Of a stretch of 64,000 bases of DNA, positions 1-8,878 are shown piece after piece; the stretch's first letter is position 1; every line of letters starts with the position of its first letter. The notes beneath the pieces were generated by a model that saw only the letters and a list, made by a program, of their open reading frames with translations, was not told the DNA's origin and made no database searches. The translations under genes were made by a program, and so were the position numbers. The stretch comes from Rhodococcus sp. 06-235-1A (GTDB taxonomy: Bacteria; Actinomycetota; Actinomycetes; Mycobacteriales; Mycobacteriaceae): positions 1 through 64,000 of the forward strand of contig NZ_NOYI01000024.1 in assembly GCF_002258785.1 (NCBI RefSeq). Reading direction: 5' to 3'.

Positions 1-1
1 G

Positions 2-553
2 CCTCCTGCGGCACCGGCCACTGCCCCCGACCCCACGAGCGCAGAACCCACGAGTACGGTGCCCGCGAGCTCGTCACCAGAACCAGCCGACACGAATTCG
101 TATGTCTCGCACCGCGATCTCGACGGCGACGGCATCGTCGACACCACGCAGATCGACCTGGACGGCAACGGAACCGTCGATCAGATCCTGCACGACTACG
201 ACGGAGACGGAGTGGCCGACGTGGTCGAGACGTCGAGTGCAGGCGACGGTCGCTTCGACATCGTCGATACCGACCTCGACGGTGACGGTGTCACCGATGA
301 GACGCGCATGGACACCGACGGCGACGGCAAAGCAGACACGGCCATCTTCGATCTGGACGGCGACGGCACGGCGGACGAGGTGGATCTCGATACCGACGGG
401 GACGGCGTGATCGATACCGTCCTCCTCGACACCAACGGCGACGGCACACTCGATTACCTCGGAGTCGACACCGACGGCGACGGATACGCAGACGAGGTCT
501 ACATCGACACCGATCAGTCCGGCGATTTCAACCCCACGCCCGACCTGGCCTGA
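2..553 (+). CDS. Partial acidic DxDGDG-repeat protein (5' end outside window)
   Basis: The frame is open from base 2 to the TGA at 551-553, so the gene begins upstream of the window; the GTG at 59 is only an internal codon. The visible N-terminal part is rich in Pro, Ala and Thr. From base 116 the protein is ten consecutive 13-residue units of the form DxDGDGxxDxxxx, followed by a partial unit and a short tail. Such Asp/Gly loops are typical of thrombospondin type-3-like or dockerin-like Ca2+ sites, so Ca2+ binding is likely. No membrane segment or catalytic domain is visible. It lies 40 bp before a C39-like peptidase gene on the same strand and may be cotranscribed with it. Function unknown. 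Confidence 0.75.
   Translation, partial: PPAAPATAPDPTSAEPTSTVPASSSPEPADTNSYVSHRDLDGDGIVDTTQIDLDGNGTVDQILHDYDGDGVADVVETSSAGDGRFDIVDTDLDGDGVTDETRMDTDGDGKADTAIFDLDGDGTADEVDLDTDGDGVIDTVLLDTNGDGTLDYLGVDTDGDGYADEVYIDTDQSGDFNPTPDLA
116..505 (+). repeat. Ten in-frame 39-bp coding tandem repeats
   Basis: Ten back-to-back 39-bp units each encode 13 residues with the pattern DxDGDGxxDxxxx. Period is exact at both protein and DNA level with no insertions; only unit 4 (SSAGDG) departs from the first Asp-x-Asp. Point differences between units are frequent, so this is an old expansion under selection rather than a fresh slip. Confidence 0.9.
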
Positions 554-593
554 CTCCCGCGTTCATTCCTGATCCCAGACGAAAGAGACCGAG

Positions 594-1598
594 ATGAACG
601 AGCACTTCGATTTCACCGACACCTCCGCGGACCACGACGCGGCATCGGGAACGAACACCGATGACTACTCGGACAGCGTCGACCATTCGCTCGGCGACAC
701 CCTGGCAGCACCGTCGATGCCCACGATGCCCTCGATGGACTACGTCGATTCGCCGAGCGCGGTGTCGGCGCCCGACATGCCCGAGATGCCGTCGATGACC
801 CCAGCTTCCGCGCCAGGCGTGCCCGATCCTTCGGTACCGGACCTGAGCGATCCACCGTCCGAATCACCCTCGCCTGCAGTGGTTCCCGAGCCGGCACTCC
901 TACCCGAGCCGGCCGACGTCCCGCCTCCTGCCCCCGAGCCCGTGGACGTTCCGCCGCCCGCGGACGGCGCTCCGGTGCCCGAGGACGGCTCCTACGGCAC
1001 CCCGACGGCATGGACGGCAGATTGGTTCTACCAAGAGGTGAACGGCTACTGCGGGCCGTCGTCCATCGCTCAGGTGGTGTCCGAGTACACCGGACTGAAC
1101 ATCACCGATCCCCAGCAGTTGGTCGACCGAGCCCTCGAACTCGGCCTGTTTCCCAACAACGATCCGTCCATGGGTATGACGTCCGCCGACATGGAGATCC
1201 TGATGGAAGATCAAGGAGTTCCGTGTCATCTGGAGAGCAGTTCGATGCAGGATCTCGAGGCGAAGCTCTCCGAGGGGTACGGCGTGATCGCCATGGTCGA
1301 CTCGGGTGAAATCTGGTACCCCGGTACCGAGACCTACGAGGACGACACCCCGGACCACGCATTGGTCGTCGCCGGCATCGACGAGAATCGCGGCGTGGTG
1401 ATCCTGTCCGATCCTGGCAATCCGGACGGCAACCAGTTCGAGATATCCATCGACGAGTTCGACAACGCCTGGGCAGACTCCGATCACGAGATGCTGGTGG
1501 CGGACGACACCGATCCGGATCTCGCCGACTCCACCTCGGTCGATCCCGGCCTCGCTGCCCTGGCCCCCAAGCTCTGGGCCCTCATCCCGCTGACCTGA
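594..1598 (+). CDS. C39-like cysteine peptidase family protein
   Basis: The 334-aa protein has two parts. Residues 1-140 are acidic and then Pro/Met/Ser-rich (repeated MPxMPSM and PEPxDVPPP patterns). Residues 140-305 look like a peptidase C39_2 domain: Cys153 in GYCGPSS, His255 in DHALVVAGID and Asp273 in ILSDPGNPDGNQF form a plausible papain-like triad, and the region ends in SIDEFDNAW. No signal peptide or transmembrane helix is visible. The ATG follows a GAAAGAGA-type ribosome site. It sits between the DxDGDG repeat protein and a His/Asp-rich protein, suggesting one unit of acidic metal-binding proteins. Substrate and location are unknown. Confidence 0.7.
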   Translation: MNEHFDFTDTSADHDAASGTNTDDYSDSVDHSLGDTLAAPSMPTMPSMDYVDSPSAVSAPDMPEMPSMTPASAPGVPDPSVPDLSDPPSESPSPAVVPEPALLPEPADVPPPAPEPVDVPPPADGAPVPEDGSYGTPTAWTADWFYQEVNGYCGPSSIAQVVSEYTGLNITDPQQLVDRALELGLFPNNDPSMGMTSADMEILMEDQGVPCHLESSSMQDLEAKLSEGYGVIAMVDSGEIWYPGTETYEDDTPDHALVVAGIDENRGVVILSDPGNPDGNQFEISIDEFDNAWADSDHEMLVADDTDPDLADSTSVDPGLAALAPKLWALIPLT

Positions 1599-1645
1599 TT
1601 GTCTGAATATGAGTGCATACTCGTGAGAGACGAGAGGATTGTGAA

Positions 1646-2047
1646 GTGAGCAGCGACGGCGACAGCGTCTTCGACATTCTCGGCCTCGACCGATCGGTAG
1701 TCCTACCGGCACCACCTGCCGATGTCTGGTCGGCAGCGCTCGCCCACGCGCTCGATCCCGAGTCTCCCCCCGTCGACGACGTGGTGGTCCCGATCATGGA
1801 CGACACGGATGTCGGTTTCGATGCGCAGGACGTGCTGCTGCCCGACCCTGACGACGACACCGATTCCGACACTGCCGGACACTACGATCCCTCCCACGAC
1901 GGTCTGCTGGACCACGGATCGTCGCACCTGGACGGCGATGATCATCACAGCCACGAGCACGATGGTCACGGCCACGAGCACGATGACGGCGGGCATTGGG
2001 ATGCGGACGACATCGACCTGGGCGACGGATCCGACTTCGGACCGTAG
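1646..2047 (+). CDS. Small acidic His/Asp-rich protein
   Basis: Using the GTG at 1646, preceded 9 bp upstream by a GAGAGG ribosome site, gives a 133-aa protein; a longer frame reaches back to 1613 but lacks a comparable site. The first 60 residues look foldable (FDILGLDRSVVLPAPPADVW). The C-terminal half is nearly all Asp, His, Gly and Ser, including SHEHDGHGHEHDDGGH, a composition seen in metal-binding or metal-storage proteins. No domain recognised. It follows the C39-like gene by 47 bp and precedes the ECF sigma gene by 110 bp. A role in metal binding is inference from composition only. Confidence 0.6.
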   Translation: MSSDGDSVFDILGLDRSVVLPAPPADVWSAALAHALDPESPPVDDVVVPIMDDTDVGFDAQDVLLPDPDDDTDSDTAGHYDPSHDGLLDHGSSHLDGDDHHSHEHDGHGHEHDDGGHWDADDIDLGDGSDFGP

Positions 2048-2157
2048 TCGGACGAGTCCGTGCGCCCCAGGGGGCGGCGAGACGATGCTTCCGCTGAGCG
2101 ATATCATTAGCTCAGGATCAGAAACAGACCGACTAGTCCTGTGTTGGGGGAGCATGT

Positions 2158-2685
2158 ATGAACGACGGTGCTTTGTTGGCCTTGTGCCGGGAGGGCGACA
2201 GCGCTGCATTCGGCGAACTGGTCGGTCGACATCGCACTCACGCCTGGGCAGTCTGTCTGCAGATCACCGGAAATCGACACGACGCCGAGGACGCCCTACA
2301 GGACACTCTCACCTCTGCCTGGCAGAATCTGCACCGCTTCCGCGGTGACGCCAAATTCAGCACGTGGCTGCACCGCATCGCTGCCAACGCGTCGCTCTCG
2401 TTGATCCGTCGACGCAAGGAAGTCCTCGATTACTCGCCGGAGGGAATCGACCTCCCCGACCTGTCGTCGCCCACGGCCGACCGGGTGGCAGACGTCGACG
2501 CAGTTCGATCGGCCCTGGCCCAGCTCCCGGAGGACTTCCGCGAGGCAATAGTGCTTCGAGAGTTCGCCGATCTGTCGTATTCGGAAATCGCCGCCCACCA
2601 GCGGGTCGGGATTCAGACGGTCAAGAGCCGGATCAGCAGAGGGCGAGCACAGTTGGTGGCGCTGCTCACGCCGGCAGCGGGCTGA
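2158..2685 (+). CDS. ECF-type RNA polymerase sigma factor
   Basis: The 175-aa protein has the two-domain ECF layout. Sigma region 2 lies at about residues 10-85 (ALCREGDSAAFGELVGRH, then DTLTSAWQNLHRFRGDAKF and STWLHRIAANASL), and region 4 at about 118-170 (LPEDFREAIVLREFADLSY, SEIAAHQRVGIQTVKSRISR) contains the -35-recognition helix-turn-helix. The ATG at 2158 is preceded by GGGGGAG. No anti-sigma or zinc-binding anti-sigma gene lies downstream: the next gene, tsaE, is convergent and their 3' ends overlap by 20 bp. The upstream acidic-protein genes are the nearest candidates for its regulon. Function within ECF groups not assignable by eye. Confidence 0.88.
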   Translation: MNDGALLALCREGDSAAFGELVGRHRTHAWAVCLQITGNRHDAEDALQDTLTSAWQNLHRFRGDAKFSTWLHRIAANASLSLIRRRKEVLDYSPEGIDLPDLSSPTADRVADVDAVRSALAQLPEDFREAIVLREFADLSYSEIAAHQRVGIQTVKSRISRGRAQLVALLTPAAG

Positions 2686-3178
2686 CCGGCACGTCGCCGA
2701 CACGGCGAGCACTCACGCGTCGAACATCCGACTCCGGATCACGCGCCAACCGAACCGAGACGTGCCCGTCCGTCAGGTTCTCCACCAACCCCTCACCCCA
2801 TTCGACCACGACAACAGCGTCGGTGAGGTCCGTGTCGAGATCGAGCGCATCGAGTTCGTCGAGTGCCGATTGTCCGGTCATCCCGAGCCGATAGGCATCG
2901 ACGTGCACGAGCGCCACCGGCGGTAACCCGTGCGGCCGCGGCCCGGGGCGATGCTCACGGGCAATGACGAAGGTGGGCGACGTCACTCGTCCCTGCACGC
3001 CGAGACCGGCGGCGATACCTTTGGTCATCGCGGTCTTCCCTGCGCCCAACGGACCGTCGAGAATCACCAGATCGCCCGCCACCAGAACGCGCGCCAACCG
3101 TGCGCCGAACTCGGCAGTGTCTGCGGCAGTGACCAACTCGACGTCCACCGGCAAGGTCAGCGGCTCGTCAGACAACAC
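2666..3178 (-). CDS. tsaE: tRNA threonylcarbamoyladenosine biosynthesis ATPase TsaE
   Basis: TsaE is the P-loop ATPase that works with TsaB and TsaD to make the t6A37 modification of ANN-decoding tRNAs. The 170-aa length is normal. Walker A is GPLGAGKT at residues 42-49, followed by the family TSPTF motif at 66-70, HVDAYRL at 92-98 and the WGE signature at 126-128. The GTG start at 3178 overlaps the 3' end of the upstream hydrolase gene by 11 bp, so translation is probably coupled in the alr-hydrolase-tsaE run. In related genomes tsaB and rimI usually follow; here the convergent sigma gene lies directly downstream. Confidence 0.93.
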   Translation of the reverse strand: MLSDEPLTLPVDVELVTAADTAEFGARLARVLVAGDLVILDGPLGAGKTAMTKGIAAGLGVQGRVTSPTFVIAREHRPGPRPHGLPPVALVHVDAYRLGMTGQSALDELDALDLDTDLTDAVVVVEWGEGLVENLTDGHVSVRLARDPESDVRRVSARRVGDVPVSPLPA

Positions 3179-4187
3179 CCCACCGCCGTTTCTTGCCCGC
3201 GGCCTCTGTTGCCCGGGCCACGAGCCGCTGGATCGCGCCGTTGACCTGTTCGGGGAATTCGAGTTGAACCAGATGTCCGCCCTGGCGGACGCGCACCGTC
3301 TCCGAACGCGGCAAGGCCTGGGCCAGAGCCTCCGAGCTGGCGAACGGAATGATCCAATCCTCGTCCCCGCACACCACCGACACCGGAATGTTCTCGAACT
3401 CCATCAGCGCTTCGGATTCGTCGTGGAGCTCTAGCGTCTCGAGGAAGTTGACGATGGTGACGACAGACGTGTCGTCGATCATGGACTGGGAGAACGCGAC
3501 CAACCGCGGGGAGACTCTGGTGCCGTAGGACGCGGCGCGCAGGATCGGCGAGATAAGTGCGCGCACCGCACCACGGCCGAGCTGCACGACGCCGGGCGAC
3601 GTCCGAACGGCGAGCCGGAAGGCGTCGACCGCCGGATTCTGCAGACTACGACCGACCCCGGATTGTGCGAGACCGGCCGCGGTGGTGGAGATCAGCACCG
3701 CCCCGATCACTCGCTGCCGCAGCACGTCCGATCGCTGCCGCGCCATCGACAGAATCGACATCCCACCCATCGAGTGCCCGACCAGGACGATGCGCCCCTT
3801 CGGTACCACCGAGCGAATCACCGCATCGAGATCGAGGCCGAGCTGGCCGATGGTGCAGCTCTCCGGACTCGGCACACCCGAGCGTCCGTGGCCGCGCTGA
3901 TCGTAGAAGACCATCCGAACCGTCGAACCCCACTGCTGTTCGAGTGTGCGACGTTGAAAATGCCACGACGACATGCGCAGGCAGTAGCCGTGCACGAAGA
4001 TCACGGTCAGTTCGGCGTCCGAGGGACCGACTTCACGTACCGCCAGTGGAACACCGTCGTCCGCGGTGACGATACTGCCGCGGTCGGCGTCCATGAGATC
4101 GAGATTCTCGGTGGCCAGCGGATCCTTGTTCGACCGGAACGCGGTCTCGCGCACCACAATTGCAATACTCTCCAGCAATCCGAGCAT
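3168..4187 (-). CDS. Alpha/beta-fold hydrolase
   Basis: The 339-aa protein has the alpha/beta hydrolase landmarks: oxyanion motif VHGY at about 65-68, RMVFYDQRGHGRS near 91-103, nucleophile elbow GHSMGG at 137-142 (Ser139), an acid candidate in VVCGDEDWIIPF and a C-terminal catalytic His in QGGHLVQLEFPEQ. An N-terminal stretch (LLESIAIVVRETAF) precedes the fold. It sits between alr (3 bp upstream) and tsaE (11-bp overlap), a conserved actinobacterial arrangement. The substrate cannot be named; its place in this operon does not prove a cell-wall role. Confidence 0.85.
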   Translation of the reverse strand: MLGLLESIAIVVRETAFRSNKDPLATENLDLMDADRGSIVTADDGVPLAVREVGPSDAELTVIFVHGYCLRMSSWHFQRRTLEQQWGSTVRMVFYDQRGHGRSGVPSPESCTIGQLGLDLDAVIRSVVPKGRIVLVGHSMGGMSILSMARQRSDVLRQRVIGAVLISTTAAGLAQSGVGRSLQNPAVDAFRLAVRTSPGVVQLGRGAVRALISPILRAASYGTRVSPRLVAFSQSMIDDTSVVTIVNFLETLELHDESEALMEFENIPVSVVCGDEDWIIPFASSEALAQALPRSETVRVRQGGHLVQLEFPEQVNGAIQRLVARATEAAGKKRRWGVV

Positions 4188-4190
4188 GAT

Positions 4191-5408
4191 CTATATCGAC
4201 GCCTCCCCTGAGTGCGCGCCGACGAACCGTCGTCGAACACGTCCACGAATGCCGGTGACGACCTCGTAGCTGATTGTCTCGAGCGCATCTGCCCAATCCT
4301 GGGCGTGCGCTTCTCCCCTGTCCCCTGGCCCGAACAGTAGCGCTTCGTCGCCGACCGCGACACCCGAGCCGTCGCCGCCGAGTTCGACGACGAACTGATC
4401 CATACACACTCGTCCCACCGAGGGATAGCGCCGACCTGCGATGGTCACCTCGAAGCGTCCGCTGAGACGCCGAACGACGCCGTCGGCGTATCCGAGGGCG
4501 ACGAGGGCGACCACGGTGTCGGCCGGTGCGGTCCACGTGTAGCCGTAGGACACCGATTCACCTTCACTCACGTTCTTGATGTGCGCCACCTGGGCCGACA
4601 CGGTCATGACCGGCCGCAAACCGAAGGTTCCCAAGTGGGGTACCGGCGAGAGGCCGTACAGAGCAATACCCGGTCGGACCATGTCGAAACCGAGATCGGG
4701 TCTGGTCAGCGTGGCTGCCGAGTTGGACAGGTGCACCACCGCGGGTGGAGTTCCCCGCCGAGTGGCGCGCCGCACCGCATCGCGAAGCCGCTCGGCCTGG
4801 GCATCGTTGGCGGGATGGCCCGGCTCGTCGGAGCAGGCCAGGTGCGAGAACATTCCGGTCAACCGCACACTGCCCTCCGCGACAGCAACCGCCGTCGTGT
4901 CGAGGACCGCATCGAGGTCTGCTTCCGCGACCCCGTTGCGGTTCAGTCCGGTATCGATCTTGAGCGAAAGGTCAGCGGCGGAACCGACTCGGTGTGCCGC
5001 GTCGACCACCGCGTCGAGCTGGGCCGCCGTGGACACCCCGATCCCCACCTGCTCGGCGATCGCTGCGGCGAAATCGGAATCCGTTCGGTGCAACCACGCC
5101 AACACCGGAACCGTCACACCGGCAGCTCGGAGTTCGAGGGCCTCACCGATGGTGGTGACGCCGAGCTCCTGCGCCCCTGCTGCGACTGCGGCGCGTGCGA
5201 CCTCGACGGCACCGTGGTTGTAGCCGTCGGCCTTCAGTACCGCCATCACCGCAGCATCCCCAGCGAACTCCTGCAACACGCGAACGTTGTGGGCCACTGC
5301 GTCGAGGTCGACGGACGCCACAGCCCCCGAATCCGTCCGAGGATCGGTCCTCTCGTCGTCGCAGCCGATACTCACAACATTCGATAGTGCCATCCGAGCG
5401 ACCGTCAC
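4191..5408 (-). CDS. alr: Alanine racemase
   Basis: PLP enzyme interconverting L- and D-alanine, supplying D-Ala for peptidoglycan. The PLP-binding Lys59 lies in the family motif VLKADGYNHG, the second catalytic Tyr is probably in VSYGYTW, and the C-terminal barrel has the conserved VCMDQF. The 405-aa length is slightly long; an internal Met at residue 6 or later could be the true start because the fold begins near SVDLDAVAHN at residue 32. It is followed after 3 bp by the hydrolase and tsaE and preceded by nnr with a 65-bp gap. Confidence 0.93.
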   Translation of the reverse strand: MTVARMALSNVVSIGCDDERTDPRTDSGAVASVDLDAVAHNVRVLQEFAGDAAVMAVLKADGYNHGAVEVARAAVAAGAQELGVTTIGEALELRAAGVTVPVLAWLHRTDSDFAAAIAEQVGIGVSTAAQLDAVVDAAHRVGSAADLSLKIDTGLNRNGVAEADLDAVLDTTAVAVAEGSVRLTGMFSHLACSDEPGHPANDAQAERLRDAVRRATRRGTPPAVVHLSNSAATLTRPDLGFDMVRPGIALYGLSPVPHLGTFGLRPVMTVSAQVAHIKNVSEGESVSYGYTWTAPADTVVALVALGYADGVVRRLSGRFEVTIAGRRYPSVGRVCMDQFVVELGGDGSGVAVGDEALLFGPGDRGEAHAQDWADALETISYEVVTGIRGRVRRRFVGAHSGEASI

Positions 5409-5473
5409 GGCGGATCAGGGTGGCACAACTCGTGACACACCTGGCCTCCAACGTGGGCCACGAACAACGACGA

Positions 5474-6907
5474 TCAGACCGTGAGCGAGCGCACAGTTCG
5501 TATGGCGTCCGGAATGGACGCACATAGCGGGCTTGCAGAAATGGGTGCCGCGAACTCTCCGCCCGACCCGTGGGCCGCACGCGCCGCGGCGAGTGCATGC
5601 ACCTTCGTACCGCACGCGGCCGCAGTGGACGGTGTCATTCCCGACGCGAGCAAGGCCCCGAGAATGCCCGACAGTACGTCGCCGGATCCCGCGGTCGACG
5701 CGGCCGATCCCCCTGCGTCGCTGACGAATGTGGTGCCGTCCGCGTCGGCGATGATCGTCGCGCGGCCCTTGAGCAGAACGGTCACTCCCCAGCGCTCGGC
5801 GAGATCTCGCACCGCACTCACCCGGTCGGGGCCGGGGTCGGATCCGGTCAAGCGCGCGAATTCGCCGGCGTGCGGGGTCAACAGCGTCGGTGCCGATCTC
5901 CCGGTGACCCAGTGATCGTTGCGGGCGAGGATCGTCAGTGCATCCGCGTCGACGACCACCGGCAGATCCGACTCCAGAACCCGCCGCACGATGTCTTCCG
6001 AGTCCTCGTAAGTGCCGAAACCGGGACCGACGACCCACGCCTGAACTCTCCCTGCCGCGTCGAGATCCGGGGCGACGACGACCTCCGGACAGTGCGAGAC
6101 AACCTCTGCGCCCGCGCTTCCCACGTAGCGAACCATTCCGGAGGTGGCCGCCACCGCCGCTCCGACGCACAACAGTGCGGCCCCGGGGTACGTCGCGCTG
6201 CCTGCGAGGACACCCACGACCCCCTGCGAGTACTTGTCGTCCGACGCCGTAGGAATCGGCCACGCCCTGCCCACGTCGGCCGGCTGGAACGACGCCATCG
6301 CCGGAGCCGGAAGCGTCAGCCCGATGTCGACCAGTTCGACTCGGCCACAACGAGGTACGGCAAGAACGTGAACGGGCTTACGAGCACCGAACGTGACCGT
6401 CACATCGGCGGTCACGGCCGGGCCGGGTGCGGCACCGGTCTCCGCGTCGACCCCACTCGGCACGTCCACCGCCACGATCGGTGCGGTGATCTGCTGGACG
6501 ACCGCAGCGGCATCGGGTCGCAGCGGGCCCTTGCCGGAAATCCCGACTATGGCGTCGACGACGATGTCCGCCTGCCCGCACTGCGTCACCACTCGTCCAC
6601 CCGACGACCGCAGGGCCTCGAGCCCTTCGGCGTGCGCCCGCGCCGGGTCGAGCAGGAGGGCCGACACCGAGACACCCCGTCGACGCAGATACGCCCCCGC
6701 CCACAGACCGTCGCCGCCGTTGTCGCCCGTGCCCACCAGGATCGTCACGCGACGCCCCGCGACGCCGCCCGTACGCGCAGCCAGCTCGGCCGCCACGACG
6801 GTGGCCAATCCGTACGCGGCGCGGCGCATGAGAACGCCGTTCGGCAACGAGTTCAGCAACGGCGCTTCCGCGTTGCGGATCTGTTCCGGTGTGTAGTAGC
6901 CGCGCAT
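5474..6907 (-). CDS. nnr: Bifunctional NAD(P)H-hydrate repair enzyme (epimerase/dehydratase)
   Basis: The 477-aa protein fuses two repair activities. The N-terminal NnrE-like epimerase part (residues about 1-210) carries GTGDNGGDG at 59-67 and interconverts R- and S-NAD(P)HX. The C-terminal NnrD-like part (about 225-477) has TLLTPHAGEFARLTG and GSGDVLSGILGALLASG, typical of the ATP/ADP-dependent dehydratase that restores NAD(P)H. It lies 8 bp downstream of glmS, so the two are probably cotranscribed. Start ATG gives MRGYYTPEQI, the usual N-terminus. Confidence 0.92.
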   Translation of the reverse strand: MRGYYTPEQIRNAEAPLLNSLPNGVLMRRAAYGLATVVAAELAARTGGVAGRRVTILVGTGDNGGDGLWAGAYLRRRGVSVSALLLDPARAHAEGLEALRSSGGRVVTQCGQADIVVDAIVGISGKGPLRPDAAAVVQQITAPIVAVDVPSGVDAETGAAPGPAVTADVTVTFGARKPVHVLAVPRCGRVELVDIGLTLPAPAMASFQPADVGRAWPIPTASDDKYSQGVVGVLAGSATYPGAALLCVGAAVAATSGMVRYVGSAGAEVVSHCPEVVVAPDLDAAGRVQAWVVGPGFGTYEDSEDIVRRVLESDLPVVVDADALTILARNDHWVTGRSAPTLLTPHAGEFARLTGSDPGPDRVSAVRDLAERWGVTVLLKGRATIIADADGTTFVSDAGGSAASTAGSGDVLSGILGALLASGMTPSTAAACGTKVHALAAARAAHGSGGEFAAPISASPLCASIPDAIRTVRSLTV

Positions 6908-6915
6908 ACCGAGCG

Positions 6916-8778
6916 CTACTCGACGGTGACGGACTTGGCCAGATTCCGAGGCTTGTCCACGTCGTAACCCCGCGCCTGCGCGACCTCGGCGGCGAACACC
7001 TGCAGCGGGATCGTCGACAGCAACGGTTGCAACAGCGTCGAGGCCGCCGGGATCTCGATCAGATTGTCGGCGAACGGCCGCACAGCCTCGTCACCTTCCT
7101 CGGCGATGACCACCGTTCGCGCACCACGCGCCTGGATCTCGCGAATGTTGCTGAGCATCTTGGAGTGCAACACTGCGCGACCCTTCGGCGACGGCATCAC
7201 GATGATCACCGGGACACCGTCCTCGATGAGTGCGATCGGACCGTGCTTGAGCTCGCCCGCCGCGAAACCCTCCGCGTGCATGTACGCGAGTTCCTTGAGC
7301 TTGAGCGCGCCTTCGAGAGCGACCGGGTACCCGACGTGTCGACCGAGGAAGAGAATCGTCGTTGCAGTCGACAGCTCTCGTGCGAGCGCTCGGACCGGCT
7401 CGACCGTTTCAAGAACCCGCTGCACCAGCTCGGGCATGGCTTCCAGCTCGGCGAACTCGCGGGCTACCTCGTCGGGATACTTGGTACCGCGCGCCTGTGC
7501 GAGCGCGAGGCCGACCAGGTAATTCGCGGTCACCTGCGCGAGAAACGCCTTGGTCGACGCGACGCCGATCTCCGGACCTGCCCGGGTGTAGAGCACGGCG
7601 TCGGCTTCGCGAGGAATCTGCGAGCCGTTGGTGTTGCACACCGCGAGAACACGCGCCTTCTGATCCTTGGCGTGCCGCACGGCTTCGAGCGTGTCGGCGG
7701 TCTCACCGGACTGCGAGATCGCGACGACCAGAGTCGATCGATCGAGAACCGGGTCGCGATACCGGAATTCGCTGGCCAGTTCCACCTCGACCGGCAGCCG
7801 GGTCCAGTGCTCGATGGCGTACTTGGCGAGCAGACCCGAGTGGTACGCGCTACCGCAGGCCACGACGAACACCTTGTCGACGTCGCGCAGCTCCTGGTCG
7901 GACAGTCTCTGCTCGTCGAGCACGATTCGACCGTTGTCGAAGTGACCGAGCAACGTGTCCGCCACCGCGGCGGGCTGTTCCTGGATCTCCTTGAGCATGA
8001 AGTAGTCGTGGCCGCCCTTCTCGGCGGCTGCCAGATCCCAGTCGATGCGGAACGGACGCCCCTGCGCCTCGTTGCCCTCGAAGTCACTGATGTCGTATCC
8101 GTCGGCGGTGATGACGACCACTTGATCCTGGCCGAGCTCGACGGCGTCGCGCGTGTGCTCGATGAACGCCGCGACGTCGGACCCGAGAAACATCTCACCG
8201 GCGCCCACGCCGAGCACCAGTGGAGTGGAGCGGCGCGCCGCCACGATCGTGTCCGCATGATCGGAATGGGTGAACACCAGGGTGAACGCACCCTCCAGCC
8301 GGCGCAGAACTGCTTTCGCGCTGGCCACGAAATCGCCGGCCGTCGGGCCGTCGGCGTAGGCCCGCGAGACCAGGTGTACCGCGACCTCGGTGTCGGTGTC
8401 GGACAGAAACTCGATTCCGACTGCTTCCAGTTCCGCACGCAGCGGACCGAAGTTCTCGATGATGCCGTTGTGCACCACAGCGACGGTGCCGGACGCGTCC
8501 CGATGCGGGTGCGCGTTGCGATCGGTGGGACGACCGTGCGTCGCCCAACGGGTGTGTCCCATTCCGGTGGTGCCGACGAACGTATCGGTGCCGATGTCGT
8601 CCAATTCGGCTTCGAGATTCGCCAGTCGACCTGCCTTGCGCTCGACGGCTGTCGCTCCCGCGCCGTTCAGAATTGCGATGCCTGCGGAGTCGTAGCCCCG
8701 ATATTCCATACGCCGAAGCGCTTCGACCACCACACCCAGAGCTGGGCGGTGGCCGACGTAACCCACGATTCCGCACAT
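6916..8778 (-). CDS. glmS: Glutamine--fructose-6-phosphate aminotransferase (isomerizing)
   Basis: Makes glucosamine-6-phosphate from fructose-6-phosphate and glutamine, the first step towards UDP-GlcNAc. The 620-aa length is standard. Residues 1-220 form the class II glutaminase domain with nucleophile Cys2 (MCGIVGYVG), followed by two SIS sugar-isomerase domains (ACGSAYHSGLLAKY and later LGRHVGYPVALEGALKLKEL) and the conserved C-terminus KPRNLAKSVTVE. The next enzyme, glmM, is in this window at 13.5-14.8 kb. No glmS ribozyme is apparent in the 100-bp divergent gap upstream. Confidence 0.97.
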   Translation of the reverse strand: MCGIVGYVGHRPALGVVVEALRRMEYRGYDSAGIAILNGAGATAVERKAGRLANLEAELDDIGTDTFVGTTGMGHTRWATHGRPTDRNAHPHRDASGTVAVVHNGIIENFGPLRAELEAVGIEFLSDTDTEVAVHLVSRAYADGPTAGDFVASAKAVLRRLEGAFTLVFTHSDHADTIVAARRSTPLVLGVGAGEMFLGSDVAAFIEHTRDAVELGQDQVVVITADGYDISDFEGNEAQGRPFRIDWDLAAAEKGGHDYFMLKEIQEQPAAVADTLLGHFDNGRIVLDEQRLSDQELRDVDKVFVVACGSAYHSGLLAKYAIEHWTRLPVEVELASEFRYRDPVLDRSTLVVAISQSGETADTLEAVRHAKDQKARVLAVCNTNGSQIPREADAVLYTRAGPEIGVASTKAFLAQVTANYLVGLALAQARGTKYPDEVAREFAELEAMPELVQRVLETVEPVRALARELSTATTILFLGRHVGYPVALEGALKLKELAYMHAEGFAAGELKHGPIALIEDGVPVIIVMPSPKGRAVLHSKMLSNIREIQARGARTVVIAEEGDEAVRPFADNLIEIPAASTLLQPLLSTIPLQVFAAEVAQARGYDVDKPRNLAKSVTVE

Positions 8779-8878
8779 GGTGAATCAGGGTACTCGGCGG
8801 GGCGCGCACGACCCATTCGCTCGAGGCGACGTGTCCGGTGTCCCCCTCACGCGCGCGCGTTCGGTAGCGTCATCTCTC

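Noticed and set aside
5415..6350. Leftward Arg/Gly-rich frame over the alr/nnr region
   Set aside because: It is an out-of-frame shadow of nnr on the same strand, with no start site or motif.
8779..8878. glmS ribozyme or riboswitch upstream of glmS
   Set aside because: The 100-bp divergent gap shows no recognisable ribozyme core; such elements belong mainly to Firmicutes.
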